This document shows, one piece after another, positions 22,924 to 33,418 of a DNA stretch of 64,000 nt (positions within the stretch are counted from its first letter, which is position 1; each line of letters begins with the position of its first letter). The position numbers and the translations under genes are program-made. This DNA is from Agrocybe praecox. Its lineage: Eukaryota > Basidiomycota > Agaricomycetes > Agaricales > Agrocybaceae. The stretch is from the NCBI GenBank assembly GCA_964017145.1, contig OZ024852.1, positions 186,001-250,000 on the forward strand. Direction: 5' to 3'. Below the pieces are notes generated by a model. It saw only the letters and a program-made list of their open reading frames with translations. It had not been told where the DNA came from and searched no databases.

Positions 22924-24019
22924 ATGCTGGCAATATCTTACGGCTTGAGATTTCTCTATGTTCTTGTTCTAGGCCATGTTCTCACCACAGTGCATGCCTA
23001 CGTGCCTGCAGTACCATCTAACAAAACCTTGGACGCACTCGCTCAGGCTGGCGGTGGCCTCGCGTCGATAGATCAATCGTCCAATTTAACCCTTCAATGG
23101 TTCCCAAACGGGTACGTTTCTCTTAGGCAATATAATATTTCTCGGAATAATACAGCGGTCTTTAATATTTTAGGTCATTTGCTGTGCACATTTCCTACCA
23201 ATTGGCAGTCAACGGGAGTTCCGGGCATAGCACCGGTGCATTGGTTCATTTCTCTGAAGAATCAGTGAATGATACGACTCCGGCAAGTGAGTAGCATTAG
23301 CCTGGTGAACGTTGAACTTTGTTCGTTGGTTAGTTAACGTCTTCGTTTTATTACCTAGCTTCAACTCCCTGGATAGCTTTGGTTTCTTGTGATCAAAATT
23401 CCACAAATGCTTCTCTCGAAACAGATATATTCTCGCTAGCGAAGAGCAAAGGTGCGCTCTCAGCGGTAAGTCCCTATTTTCGCCTTTCCAAACTAGGTTC
23501 GTTAACTTTTCATCGGCAGCTTTTATATTCTTCGTTCTCGACAACTTGCTCTTTGAATCGCGGATATCTATCATCTAGTATACCGCACGACTTGGACATC
23601 TTTACTTCTCTAACGTCCACTTCCTCGCATCTCATCGACTTTCGATTTAACCAACTCCCGAATGTTCAGAATCAGAGTAAACCTTTGCTAATTTCTTACG
23701 ACTCTGCGTTATTGAACGAATCCTCTTCCGACATATCCTCATCTATTCATGCTGGCGCTCCTATTTCTCCTGGGTACATGCTGGCAGAGCTGAGGGCTTT
23801 CAATACGACTAGCAACTCGACAAATTCTGATAGTAATTCGACTGCGAGCTCTGGTGATTCCCAAACCCCTAGCTCTGCTGTGCTCAGGTATGTCCCTCTA
23901 TTTGTTTTCTATTATCTCTCTTTCAAGTTCTGAGCTAGCACATGTACAGATACTCGATACATCATCTGTATGCATTATCAACCTGCATGTTCGCACTTTC
24001 TTTGTCCTTAATACGTTGA
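22924..24019 (+). CDS. Secretory PA-domain membrane protein, RING end missing
   Basis: Five exons (22924-23111, 23174-23286, 23359-23465, 23520-23887, 23950-24019) give 281 residues. A signal peptide (to about residue 28, TVHA-YVP) precedes a protease-associated (PA)-like domain. Landmarks are SFAVHISYQLAV, GALVHFSEE, TPWIALVSCDQNSTN, a helix DIFSLAKSKGALSALLYS and a Cys-containing STTCSL. A long Ser/Asn-rich region with many glycosylation sequons follows. The last exon encodes a short hydrophobic stretch (HLYALSTCMFALSLSLI) and stops. In related Agaricomycete proteins the PA domain is followed by a transmembrane helix and a cytosolic RING-H2 finger (E3 ligase of the endomembrane system). Here no RING follows, so it may be truncated, or its 3' exons may have decayed. 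Confidence 0.65.
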
Positions 24020-24210
24020 ATATTATACCCGTCACGTTTAACTAGGAAATGGCTGTTCTCCATCCTTTGGAGCCTGCGTTGATGGACTCCGCACTGACTC
24101 CATGAATTAAAGTTTTATCAACTCTGGCCATCACGTTTGAGAGGCTAATGAACATTGAACAGGAAAACGTTACGAATCGGAAGAATTCACGTTTCTCATA
24201 AACCCCTCAG

Positions 24211-24990
24211 TTGAACTCTCGTACGTGTACATCAATACCCTACCTCCAGCCACCTCCCGTTCTCGTCATTGCTGGACCCAATCTTGAATCCCATACATAC
24301 ACCTCTCGCGACGATTTTCAGTGCCCGTCACATCGAAACAGGCAGATCCAAAGAATGGCATCTTTCGACCAGACAACAGTCCCATTCGGGGAGCCCACAA
24401 CCCTGGATGCCCCACCTGGTTTCGTAACTGTGGTGCACACAATCCAAACAGGCGTCATCGTCGGTTCTATAATCGGCGCACTCGCGTTCGTCGCTACCGT
24501 TGTGGCTGCTATCGTTGTTTGGAGGCGCAAAACCGGGCATAGTAGAAATAGGGTGACCTCAGAGTCGGGTGTGATGTATCAGGATGCGAACAACGCTGGC
24601 TTTCAAGGTGAGTGGTCTGGGTATTGATTAATGATTGCCCTTCATCTTTGATTTTTCACCAAAACAAAAGAATAACACCACCATTCCCTCCTAGCGTCGC
24701 AGAATTCTAACGACACGACACTCCAACCAACGCCATTTATACTCGACCCTGTTTCGAATCCTGCGGTGCAGCCAACCTCAACCTCTCGAGGCGGCCAAGG
24801 GCAAACAGGAGATCGTCGGGCACAGAAAGCAGCTTTCCATCATCCTCCAGCAAGAGGCGACACTCCTTCCAATGGCATACACGGCAGTAATTTAGGCATG
24901 TTTATACCAGCTGGAGAGAGTACGACTCCACATCCCAATGAATCTAACAATACCCACCCTCCGTCGTACTATTCTTTCAGCCAACAGTAG
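24211..24990 (+). CDS. Single-pass membrane protein with Ser/Thr/Pro-rich tail
   Basis: Two exons joined at QA-SQNSNDTT. The N-terminal part is polar. A hydrophobic helix IVGSIIGALAFVATVVAAIVVW is followed by the stop-transfer RRKTGHSRNR. A long tail rich in Ser, Thr, Pro, Asn and Gln ends PPSYYSFSQQ at 24990. This is the 'TM plus disordered tail' layout seen in many mushroom membrane proteins, including the one ending at 988. The true start is uncertain. The first in-frame ATG is near 24211, a later one (MASFDQ) gives a shorter protein, and an ectodomain exon further upstream cannot be ruled out. No signal peptide is visible in the current model. Role unknown. Confidence 0.55.
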
Positions 24991-25380
24991 GATAATATGT
25001 TTATTTAGTAATGATATCCATCGGGAGACTGGAGTTGTTCATGCGTGGGGTCTCATCTGAGATATTCGGCCCCTGAAGGTACTGAATTTCGTGCGTCACG
25101 GCCTTCACTAGTCAAGCTTCACTAGCCTCCTTCCGAGATTTCAAGGTTCAAAATTGGAAAATAAAGACGACGTCGACCTAAACTCCAACAACACCCAGCT
25201 CTTCCGAATCCCCGATAAACAAACAACTCCTCGACTGCTTGCAGCGAAGGTCCGTTCGATCAACCCTCGTTAGTCTGCGACGAACATATGAAATATTCGA
25301 AAATGTTAATACAATCTAATACAGTGCGATATTCTAATTGGTTCCTTTTTTATTTTCATTTTGACACTCACACACCACAT

Positions 25381-27447
25381 CTAATCGTGAGCGAGTAGCG
25401 AGCGCCCGGTCATCTCAGATGGAATTGGGAGACCCTGAAATAAATTCCATGAGTTTTTCTTCGCAGAAACGAAAAATGGATGATAAAAACGAACCATAAT
25501 ATCCAAAATAGTAGGCGCAACATCACAAATAGCAGGAGCCTCCTCCTCCTCGTTCTCCTCCTTACCGTCCTTCTTCTCCTCCTCTTTCTTCTCGTCAACG
25601 ACCTGCTTCTCGGGCTTGAACTTTACCCCATCACCTACCATCAAGAACGGAACAGGGTTCGTGGTGTGTGCAGTATGTGGATTGCCAGTGTTAGGATCGA
25701 GCATCTGCTCGGCGTTTCCGTGATCAGCAGTGATGAGGAGAACGTAGCCATGCTTCCGGGCGGCGTCGTATATCGTTCCGACGGCCTTGTCAGTAGCCTC
25801 GACGGCTTCGATGGCAGCTTCGTAAACGCCGGTGTGGCCAACCTACAAAATGGATTTTTAACAGGCCTTCACGGAGAACAAAAAAAAAACAGGACATACC
25901 ATATCAGGAGGAGCAAAGTTACACATAACAAAGTCCTCCGATCCCTCTTCCAGGACCTCAGCGACCTTGTCTGCAACGCCTTGGGCGCTCATAGGTGGCT
26001 GCTTATCATAGGTGGGAACCTTAGGCGAAGGAATCATGTGCCTCGTCTCATCCTTGAATTGCTTCTCAACACCTCCGTTAAAGAAGAAAGTAACGTGGGC
26101 ATATTTCTCGGTTTCTATTGTGGAGATAATGCGATAGATTAGCCATTATGTTTTCCTTACTAGAAATTGCATATGACGTCATACGTACCTGCAATATGGG
26201 CCTGCTTGACACCTTGACTAGATAGCCATTCTGCGAGGACGTTGGTCATAGGCTGAGGAGGGAAGGCGACTGCGAATGGGAATTCGGCGTTGTAACGGGA
26301 CATCGTTGTGATGTTCTGGGCGAATATGAACAAGTGAATGGTTCGAGCTAGTTAAGACGTACTAAGTTTTTGGGGACCTTCAATTCGATAGGCTTATCGA
26401 GTTCACCAAGGATGGTGGCAATTTCACGCATGCGGTCGGAGCGGTAGTTAAAGAAGAAAATGGTATCATCATCTGCGTAATATTAGGGAAGAAAAAAGAG
26501 ATAACAGAAAGAGCGAACGTACCCTTAATTCTGCCTTCGTCAGAATCGACGATGATGGGTTTCAAGAATTCATCGGTGATATCCTTCTCATAGTTAGCCT
26601 CGATGGCCTTGACCAACCCTTGACCGCCCTCAACTTTCTCCCCTTCTCCCTGAACTAAACCATCAACAGCGATCTTGACCCGCTCCCATCGCTTATCGCG
26701 GTCCATAGCGTAATAACGCCCAATAACCGTGGCAATTTCTCCATATCCAAGTTCTTTGGTGAAATCCAAGACCTTTTGGACATATTTGGTAGCTGACCGA
26801 GGTGCGGTGTCCCTTCCGTCTCCTAAGAAGTGGATGTAAGCGTGTGGAACGCCCTGCTCCTTGGCGGTTTCGAGTAATGCAAAAAGATGGGTGATGTGTG
26901 AGTGTACACCGCCATCCGAGACCTGAATACCATTAGCAAGAAAAAGAAAAGCGTCCTCGTCGAGATTTGCTCACCAAACCCATTAAGTGCAATCTTCCAG
27001 TACCTTCCTTAGCGCGTTTGCAGCTGTCCAAGATGGCAGGATTTTTGTGGAACTGTTTCTTCTTGATAGAAACATCAATGCGAACGATGTCCTGCCATAC
27101 GATACGCCCAGCACCGATGTTTAAGTGACTGGAATGGGAGTCAGTTAGACACCATGCAGCTTTAAGACGCCTACTCACCCAACTTCAGAGTTACCCATCA
27201 GACCTTCGCTGAGGCCAACTGCAGTTCCACTCGCCAACAATGTAGTAGCGGCGTGTTCGTTGGTAATTTTGTCCATCACTGGTGTTTTCGCGACCTCGAT
27301 AGCATTGCCTTTAATACCCTTTTCAGGCGCAATACCCCAGCCATCGTGAACACTGAAAGTAAGGAAAGGAATAGTGAGTAAAGCCCCATTTATTAGAAAT
27401 TATTTGACGCACATTAGGCAGACTTTGTTCTTTAATGTAGGAGCCAT
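25381..27447 (-). CDS. 2,3-bisphosphoglycerate-independent phosphoglycerate mutase
   Basis: A glycolytic and gluconeogenic enzyme that interconverts 3- and 2-phosphoglycerate with a phosphoserine intermediate and two Mn ions in the cytosol. The multi-exon minus-strand gene starts [12 protein letters not shown]. In order it shows [16 protein letters not shown] (catalytic Ser), [49 protein letters not shown], a metal-binding [11 protein letters not shown] block, [11 protein letters not shown] and [10 protein letters not shown]. It ends [10 protein letters not shown]. All metal-binding and active-site blocks are present. An insertion of about 30 residues rich in Glu and Lys lies just before the ICDVAPT block, where most family members have a few residues. 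The start was chosen as the ATG giving the usual short N-terminus. Confidence 0.93.
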
Positions 27448-27969
27448 GATGGTGGTTAAAGATACAAATTAATTTTCTTAACCGACACGATATCTATGAT
27501 TTGATCTAGGGGCCAGATACGTAATCCCACGTGGGCGACGGGCGTCGCGCGTCGGCTTTCAGCGGCCGCAATGAAACGACTTCAATTTCAAAGTTCAAAA
27601 ATATTGAATTCTAGACCCTGCATGTGACCAAGATTAGACAAAAAACGGAGGAATTTTCAAGGTTTCTTCTTTCTTGGTATCTTGATAAACTTGACGATGA
27701 ATATCCTGAGGGAAATAAAATAACGTGTATTCCCATTTGGATATTTCTGAGAGAAACAGAGTCTTGGGTTGTAGCTGTCTCAGATCACATCGTTTCTGCT
27801 TTGGAAATAGCAAGTATTCTGTGGGCTAAATCTAAAGAATACTCCTGTAGACGACCTAAATATTATATATTCTCATCACCGGCCACGAGCAGTCAAATCC
27901 ATAACGAATGATCCACCACTGTTTTGATCTTTCTGTCCAGTAAGTGAGCCTTTGAAAATAATTGGACAA
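27448..27969. other. Intergenic, no gene seen
   Basis: Promoter side of the iPGM gene. A 95-codon plus-strand frame (27624-27911) has no recognisable motif and is not annotated. Confidence 0.45.
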
Positions 27970-28678
27970 TCAGTGCGTGATACCGAGAAAGAGGATAGAG
28001 AAATATAGAAACTCACTCGGGCGATAGATTGTAAGGTCCTTATCAAATCCGTTGAACGTTACATCAACAGTCGCTTCTCCTGTGTTTAGGTACCATCCAC
28101 GTCTCGTCTTCGAGGCTGGGTCAATAAACGCCAAAAGCTCCCACCCATTTCGTGTCCAATGACACTTCGAGGCATCAGAGAAATCGCATGGGACATCGTA
28201 TACCTGCTGAACCGTCCCATTGCCATTCGTATACGCCGAAACCATGACTTGGACTGGGATTTTTGTGGCATTTCGAATATTGAATCCTTTCGGATGATCC
28301 ACCTCGATTTCTCTATCGAGACCTCTAAAAGTGACATCGATGGTACGCGATGTGCAGTCGAGGTACCATCCTCGTCTGTTGTCGTTGGCGTTCTTGAAAA
28401 CGAGGAATTCCCATCCATTTCTGTTCCAGGAAGACGTTTCGTTTGGAGCGATGGTAAACCACGAGTCGCTGCCATGGTCAATGTTCGTGTATTTCGAGAT
28501 CATGACTTCGATCGTATTGGAGGTAACATTCTTGATTTTGAAACCAGTCATCTTTTCTGACGAAAATGTTATCTAGGAGCTGTAAAGTAGGATACCAGTT
28601 ACTCACATTGTTCGCTTGGTAAAAGGAAAGAGGGAAAGGGCCTTCGGGATTTTTCAGCGGGAGTGGGATATTTTCCAC
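27970..28678 (-). CDS. Protein of two internal repeats, unknown function
   Basis: Exon 1 (28678-28607, starting MENIPLPLKNPEGPF) splices to exon 2 (28551 downward, starting MTGFKIKNVTSNT). The protein is two tandem copies of a domain of about 90 residues. The pattern is GF(K/N)I(K/R)N, then VMVSAYTN, WxRNGWE(F/L)LxF, RRGWYL, DVTFxG(L/F)D and a hydrophobic strand. It is beta-rich, has no signal peptide, and has conserved aromatic residues in each copy. Such a duplicated small beta domain would fit a lectin-like or beta-sandwich binding protein, but I do not recognise the family. The 3' end is uncertain. A donor near 28021 could join to an exon ending near 27858; otherwise the frame stops at 27970. 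The gene is divergent from the four-helix/receiver gene that starts 227 bp away. Confidence 0.65.
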
Positions 28679-28810
28679 TTTATATCAGCTAGATAGCGCT
28701 ATATTTATATTTGATACAATTATTCTCCCATCATGCTACTTATGGTATGAAATTGTCTACTCCAACGTCAGTGCCTCAATCTCAAGGCGAAATGTGACCC
28801 AAGCCACAAT

Positions 28811-28823
28811 CTTATCTTATCTT
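28811..28823 (-). promoter_or_regulatory. GATAAG repeats before the four-helix/receiver gene
   Basis: CTTATCTTATCTT, i.e. GATAAG words in tandem on the minus strand, in the 227-bp divergent intergenic region and about 80 bp before the ATG of the plus-strand gene. A possible site for GATA-type regulators; inference only. Confidence 0.35.
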
Positions 28824-28904
28824 CTGGCCAACGTTGTCCGGGAACCAGTTTGCCGTTACACCCGAATTTTTGTCGGTTCTTGTCATCTTCCAGCATCACA
28901 GTGC

Positions 28905-30384
28905 ATGGACGTTCTTTCTATCATCACAACAGTATACTCTCTATGTCAATCAATTGAAAAGTGGATCGGAGAGCTCGTGGAGAAGGAGCTCGTTATCCAA
29001 GAAATATCTTCCATCGTTACCCAAATTCGGAACATTCTCGCACCATTTTCACAATCCACAAAACCTTACGATGGAAAGGGCGAACTGCAGCTATCCGAGT
29101 CCATACGCTGCGTTGGGGATGTCTTAGAAAGGACCAAGGAGCATCTAATTATCTACAAATATAAGAAGTCACGGAAAATGCAGATTGCATCGTTTCTCAG
29201 ACCAGGCGCGGTGATCCAGCGTTTGAGGGAGGACCATGCGCAGTTGAACAGTCAACTCATTATTCTGCTCACTTCCTTTGCTGTGGTGGGCTACTTCCGA
29301 AGTCGCGATGATGATGATAGGTCAGATGTTTCAACGGTGGTTGGAACCGATACTTGGAACAGGGATATCGGGACAGACACGAAAAACGTATCAAGCCCAT
29401 CGGACGCCTTGGCTGATGAGGAGGCAAGGGGGTTTTGGAAGGATTATATTGGTGGAAAAGTGAAGTCGTTCTTCACCTTACTATTATGATATATTCTCAT
29501 TCCCTCAGATCACCTTCGCATCGAAAGAACTCTTCATTGATCGGCTCGAACAGTGGTATGGGAGATGCCTAGATCGAAAAATGGCCGATACAATCGTCAT
29601 GAGACTAGACGAGTATAATGCCGGTGGGATATCTCCGTACAGCCTCGCACATGGATTAGAAGATGAAACGTTGAAGAAATTTGTGGCTCGCTATGCTCAA
29701 CGCGAAGGTGGGTACCTACAGATCCCAAGGCTCTTGTCCATATGATAACCTTTTCTATAGTCAATTCTCTTATTCCCATTACAACTGCAAAATCAAACAG
29801 TATTGCAGACGAATCATTGACGACTCCCTTGTTAGTATGGGTTGATGACAGGACTGAACTCATCGCCCATGAAGTTCGTCATGCCCGAAGCTTGGGCGTA
29901 CATGTCATCGAACTCGAGTCCACAGCAGTTGCTAAGGCATGGGTGGAGGCTAACATGGGTAAGCGTCTTGTCTCATTATACTACAGCTAGGAACGATCTC
30001 ATTTATTTATTCTTCTGAACAGCATTCCTCTGCGCGAACGATACTGCCTCTCGTCTTCGCTTCATCTCGGATAACGTTCGCAAGGAGTATTCCTCCTCCT
30101 CCCAATCTTCCTCGGGACGAGGGAGAATGATTCTAAACCACACAGCAGGAGAGAACTTTCTCCATTTCTTACGAGGGCGTATGCTCCGAGCCCCCGTTCT
30201 GATATATTGCGGTCGGAGCATTGCTCGAACCGAATTCGTCGACTCATATGAATGCGCCGGATCGACCTTCAACCCTGCGACATGTTTGTCCTACATCACA
30301 AATCTAGCAACAGGGCAGAGTGATGACGACACCTGGATGGGATACCAGGGACGTCGAGGAATAACACAAGGAAGGACTACTTAG
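28905..30384 (+). CDS. Four-helix (HeLo/MLKL-like) domain fused to a receiver-like domain
   Basis: Four exons (28905-29459, 29509-29707, 29809-29958, 30023-30384) give 421 residues; phases and lengths agree. Residues 1-150 look all-helical. A hydrophobic first helix (MDVLSIITTVYSLCQSIEKW) is followed by amphipathic helices with IVTQIRNILAPF, VGDVLERTKEHLIIYKYKK and LNSQLIILLTSFAVVGYF. That pattern is like the four-helix bundles of HeLo, MLKL and RPW8-type cell-death domains. A middle region (exon 2) contains YNAGGISPYSLAHGL. Residues from about 255 look like a response-regulator receiver fold: LLVWVDD (acidic pair), FISDN in the phospho-acceptor strand, APVLIYCG and a C-terminal helix YITNL. 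Start chosen because the paralogue at 63875 starts at the same place. Function is inferred from fold pattern only. Confidence 0.7.
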
Positions 30385-30758
30385 TCGCAACATTGAATGG
30401 TTAATAAAAACAAACAGGTATAATCCTGACACAGCGAAAGCGATGTTTCTCTCATTAGAACTAGATATTCCGAGCGCTGTTGGAGCGATTTACAACTAAT
30501 TTGATGACTGCTTTACATTTACTGTTTCGCCAGAATGATGCAATGTGTCTGGCCTATTCAAAGCGTAATGATACTCCCAGCGATTCGCCAGATATTCTGG
30601 AAACGGAAAGTCCATAAAATCACCGTGGCCTTCGGATCTCTCGATCATCTCTTTGCTTCTCGACACAAATACGCGTCGAGTTTTGAAGTCGTAGCTATGC
30701 TGTACCAATAAACCCATTAATTTGATGACTACAAATTTTGACCCAAGCTATGGACTTC
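30385..30758. other. Intergenic, no gene seen
   Basis: 3' flank of the preceding gene. A minus-strand frame (30717-30496) has no recognisable motif. Confidence 0.45.
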
Positions 30759-30890
30759 CACCCCGGCGAGTTGATGTTTTTCGGTTACCTGAAAACTGAA
30801 TCAAAGTGACTGAAAACTGAAAAACTGAATGATAATCAAGTTTTATGCCCGTGTTTTGAGGTGACCGAAAAACATCAACTCGGCAGGGTG
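30759..30890. mobile_element. 132-bp miniature TIR element, target duplication TTC
   Basis: Ends CACCCCGGCGAGTTGATG and, inverted, CACCCTGCCGAGTTGATG match over about 32 bp with three differences. TTC flanks both sides (30756-30758 and 30891-30893). Almost the whole element is TIR. It shares the inner words AGTTGATGTTTT and GGTCACCT with the 825-bp element at 12174, so both are likely mobilised by the same transposase. Confidence 0.8.
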
Positions 30891-31706
30891 TTCTTGATGT
30901 TGATGGACGCAGAGTCATCTCTATTCTAGACTGCATGTTTAATAATCAGGTTGGTCATAAATCTGTTTCGGTATCATGACCGTTTCACGTACGTGTCCTT
31001 TCACTTGCTTAGCCTTAACCAATGATGGTCGCCATCCCATCATAGGTCAGCTATCCATTCTCTACCTTGCGAAATCACCGACTTGGGAATAAAAATATGA
31101 ATTGAGCTAATTTAGTGTGCTTTGTTCCACTCACACTACGTATTTTTGAATATGGATGTAAGATCGTTCGAATTTCAAAGTCAACGTTCAACGCTGATGC
31201 GTGGGAGAATATTTTGAATATAGAACTCCGAAAGGCCCGGCATGAGCAGCAGTTGCGCGTCCACGCACTAAAAACAACAAAGTAACTAGTAACTGGTTGT
31301 CTACCAGTGACCACAACAACACCCATCGCTCTAGCCTTGCCATCGCCCTCCTCTTTACGAATATACTAAGCTACACTACTAAAACCCTCCTCACTGTCGA
31401 GGAATGACAGTTGCTTTAATGGGCCAGGCTAGTAGCTACGACATTCGATGTCATTAACCAGTCATTGTGGGGCTTTGATTTGGGCTACGTACCTCTGGAG
31501 CTTCTTCGAAGCCGTGGGAAAACAAGCCGGTGCTGCTCAAAACTGATTCTAGGATCCATAACCAATGGAGCATATATAATTATTGCGACGCGACGTCGAA
31601 TGACGTCTCGTTCTTGGATACAGCGCATATCGAATGCACGTACTACATAATGGCTCTAATATCCCATTCAACTCATAAATAACTTACCCTCCATTCATTC
31701 ATACCA
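30891..31706. other. Intergenic, no gene seen
   Basis: No supported gene. Promoter region of the Gly/Met-rich gene at its end. Confidence 0.45.
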
Positions 31707-32612
31707 ATGACTACGATAACAACTATACCCCCAGGCACCACAACTGTACCTCCAATGGCCGGTGGAGGTGCACAACCAGGTGTCGCCGGAGGTGCCATTC
31801 CAGGTGCACCTTTAGGATTACCAGCAGCTTCTGGAACGAACGCGGCACCCACAGTGATAATCAACGTACCAGGAGCTGGGGTTCCAGGCATGCAATTTGG
31901 TCAAGCAGGAGCCGCACCTGGCATGCTAGGAGGAGGAGACTTCACGGGAGGAGGAGGGGTAGCACGCGAGGTAGCTGCAGAAGCGGAAGGAGAAGCGGAA
32001 GGTGCAGCAGAAGAAGCGAATCGCGAGCGCGGAATACCTCCTGGTATGGGAATGGGAATGGGTGGGGCGATGTACGGCAGGCCTGCAGGTTATGGAGGTT
32101 ATGGTTCTGGTTCCACTATGGGAGCTCCTACGATGGGAATGGGACCAGGCCCAATGGGAGGGCAGGGACAAGCAGCTGAGTACTATGCCGGAGGTGGTAG
32201 CGGCCCAATTCCTGGGGCCATGGGAGGAGGTTTGGGACCTGGGGCAGGCTACGGAGTACCAGTCGGCGTCGGACCTGGATATGGATATGGCGGGATGCCT
32301 TTCACTAATATGCCTGCTCCCGTTCCAATGGATATAACTCAGTCGGGAATGGGAATGAACCCGACTCAGTCAGGTATGGGTATGGGCCAGCCAGCGATGG
32401 GCATGGGCATGGGTACGGGGATGACACAACCAGGTATCGGTACGATGCCCGCCACAGTCATAGCGCCTACAGCAGGAATGGGTGCGACGATGCCCATGGG
32501 TGCACCGTTAGGTATGGGTATGCAACAGCAGCCACCGCAAACAATAATCATTACACGCGGGTCAAGAGATAGAAGCAGGCATCGACACAGGCACAGAACT
32601 CGTAGTCGTTGA
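31707..32612 (+). CDS. Gly/Met-rich low-complexity protein with Arg/His tail (copy 1)
   Basis: An uninterrupted 301-residue frame from ATG to TGA. It opens with a Thr/Pro segment and continues with an Ala/Gly region holding a short Glu/Ala-rich helix (VAAEAEGEAEGAAEEANRE). Long runs of MGMGMG, GYGGYG and PGPMG type repeats follow. It closes with QQPPQTIIITRG and an Arg/Ser/His-rich basic tail (SRDRSRHRHRHRTRSR). No signal peptide. Composition suggests a disordered, possibly condensate-forming or RNA-binding protein; this is inference. Related but broken copies lie at 35773 and 39602, each next to a DUF6533 membrane gene. No other homologue is recognised. Confidence 0.65.
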   Translation: MTTITTIPPGTTTVPPMAGGGAQPGVAGGAIPGAPLGLPAASGTNAAPTVIINVPGAGVPGMQFGQAGAAPGMLGGGDFTGGGGVAREVAAEAEGEAEGAAEEANRERGIPPGMGMGMGGAMYGRPAGYGGYGSGSTMGAPTMGMGPGPMGGQGQAAEYYAGGGSGPIPGAMGGGLGPGAGYGVPVGVGPGYGYGGMPFTNMPAPVPMDITQSGMGMNPTQSGMGMGQPAMGMGMGTGMTQPGIGTMPATVIAPTAGMGATMPMGAPLGMGMQQQPPQTIIITRGSRDRSRHRHRHRTRSR

Positions 32613-33418
32613 AAATGCAGGAGGTCAATGATTTTGATATCAATAGATGTATACTTGGATCTGTGCCATAATATCCTTCGAATTTGCGATGTATCTTGCT
32701 AGATTCTGACCACATGCTACTAGATGGCCCACTGAGCAATGAGCATGACCGTAGCAATTTATACTTTTGAATACTAGTAACCAAGACAAAGGTGATATAC
32801 GTATCATAGGGTCTCAGGATTGGGCAAAGATAATGCTCAGAGAGGCGTAAACTGTCTCATCGGATATATATCAGACTCAGAGGGTGCTAAGTATGAAGAA
32901 GATCAAGATGCATGGTGCACATCAATGCACGTTGATGATCTGAAATGTGTTGGCTTAATGCATCAGACACCATGATCTCGACCATGGGCGATATGTATAG
33001 TGTTTTTATCAGATAAGCCAGGTCGATTGAGGCCTACAGAACTTCGACTGACACGCTAAAAATTTTGGTCTCGTGCAAGTATTAAAGGCAACCGATATAG
33101 ATTGTTGCAGCTAGGGCAAGCTACAAGACCCAAAAAGTACGAGTACGGATACCATCCCATTTATGCAAGACTATTGACTTTAAACATTTAAACATAACAT
33201 GAAACCATCTCTAGATTCTCGGGTCCCCGTAATACCCGTCCCTCCAGTTCTTTAAAATGGACGCATTCACATCGATGCATCATTAAAACCTGATCAGGGC
33301 ACTATGCTATACTTACCCGACCTTCTGGCATATATAATATTAATTAAGAATACAATTTTCAACTCTGAGACAAACATCATTGCCCCCGTTGCACTTATTT
33401 CCCTACCCTAAGACCGCC
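32613..33418. other. Intergenic, no gene seen
   Basis: No supported gene. The last 120 bases form the leader of the first DUF6533 gene. Confidence 0.45.

Noticed and set aside
24321..24542. Alternative frame within the 24.2-kb membrane gene
   Set aside because: It overlaps the transmembrane-coding frame, which has a clear helix and splice junction.
25480..26142. 220-codon plus-strand frame across the iPGM 3' half
   Set aside because: It is the antisense shadow of conserved iPGM exons and shows no motif of its own.
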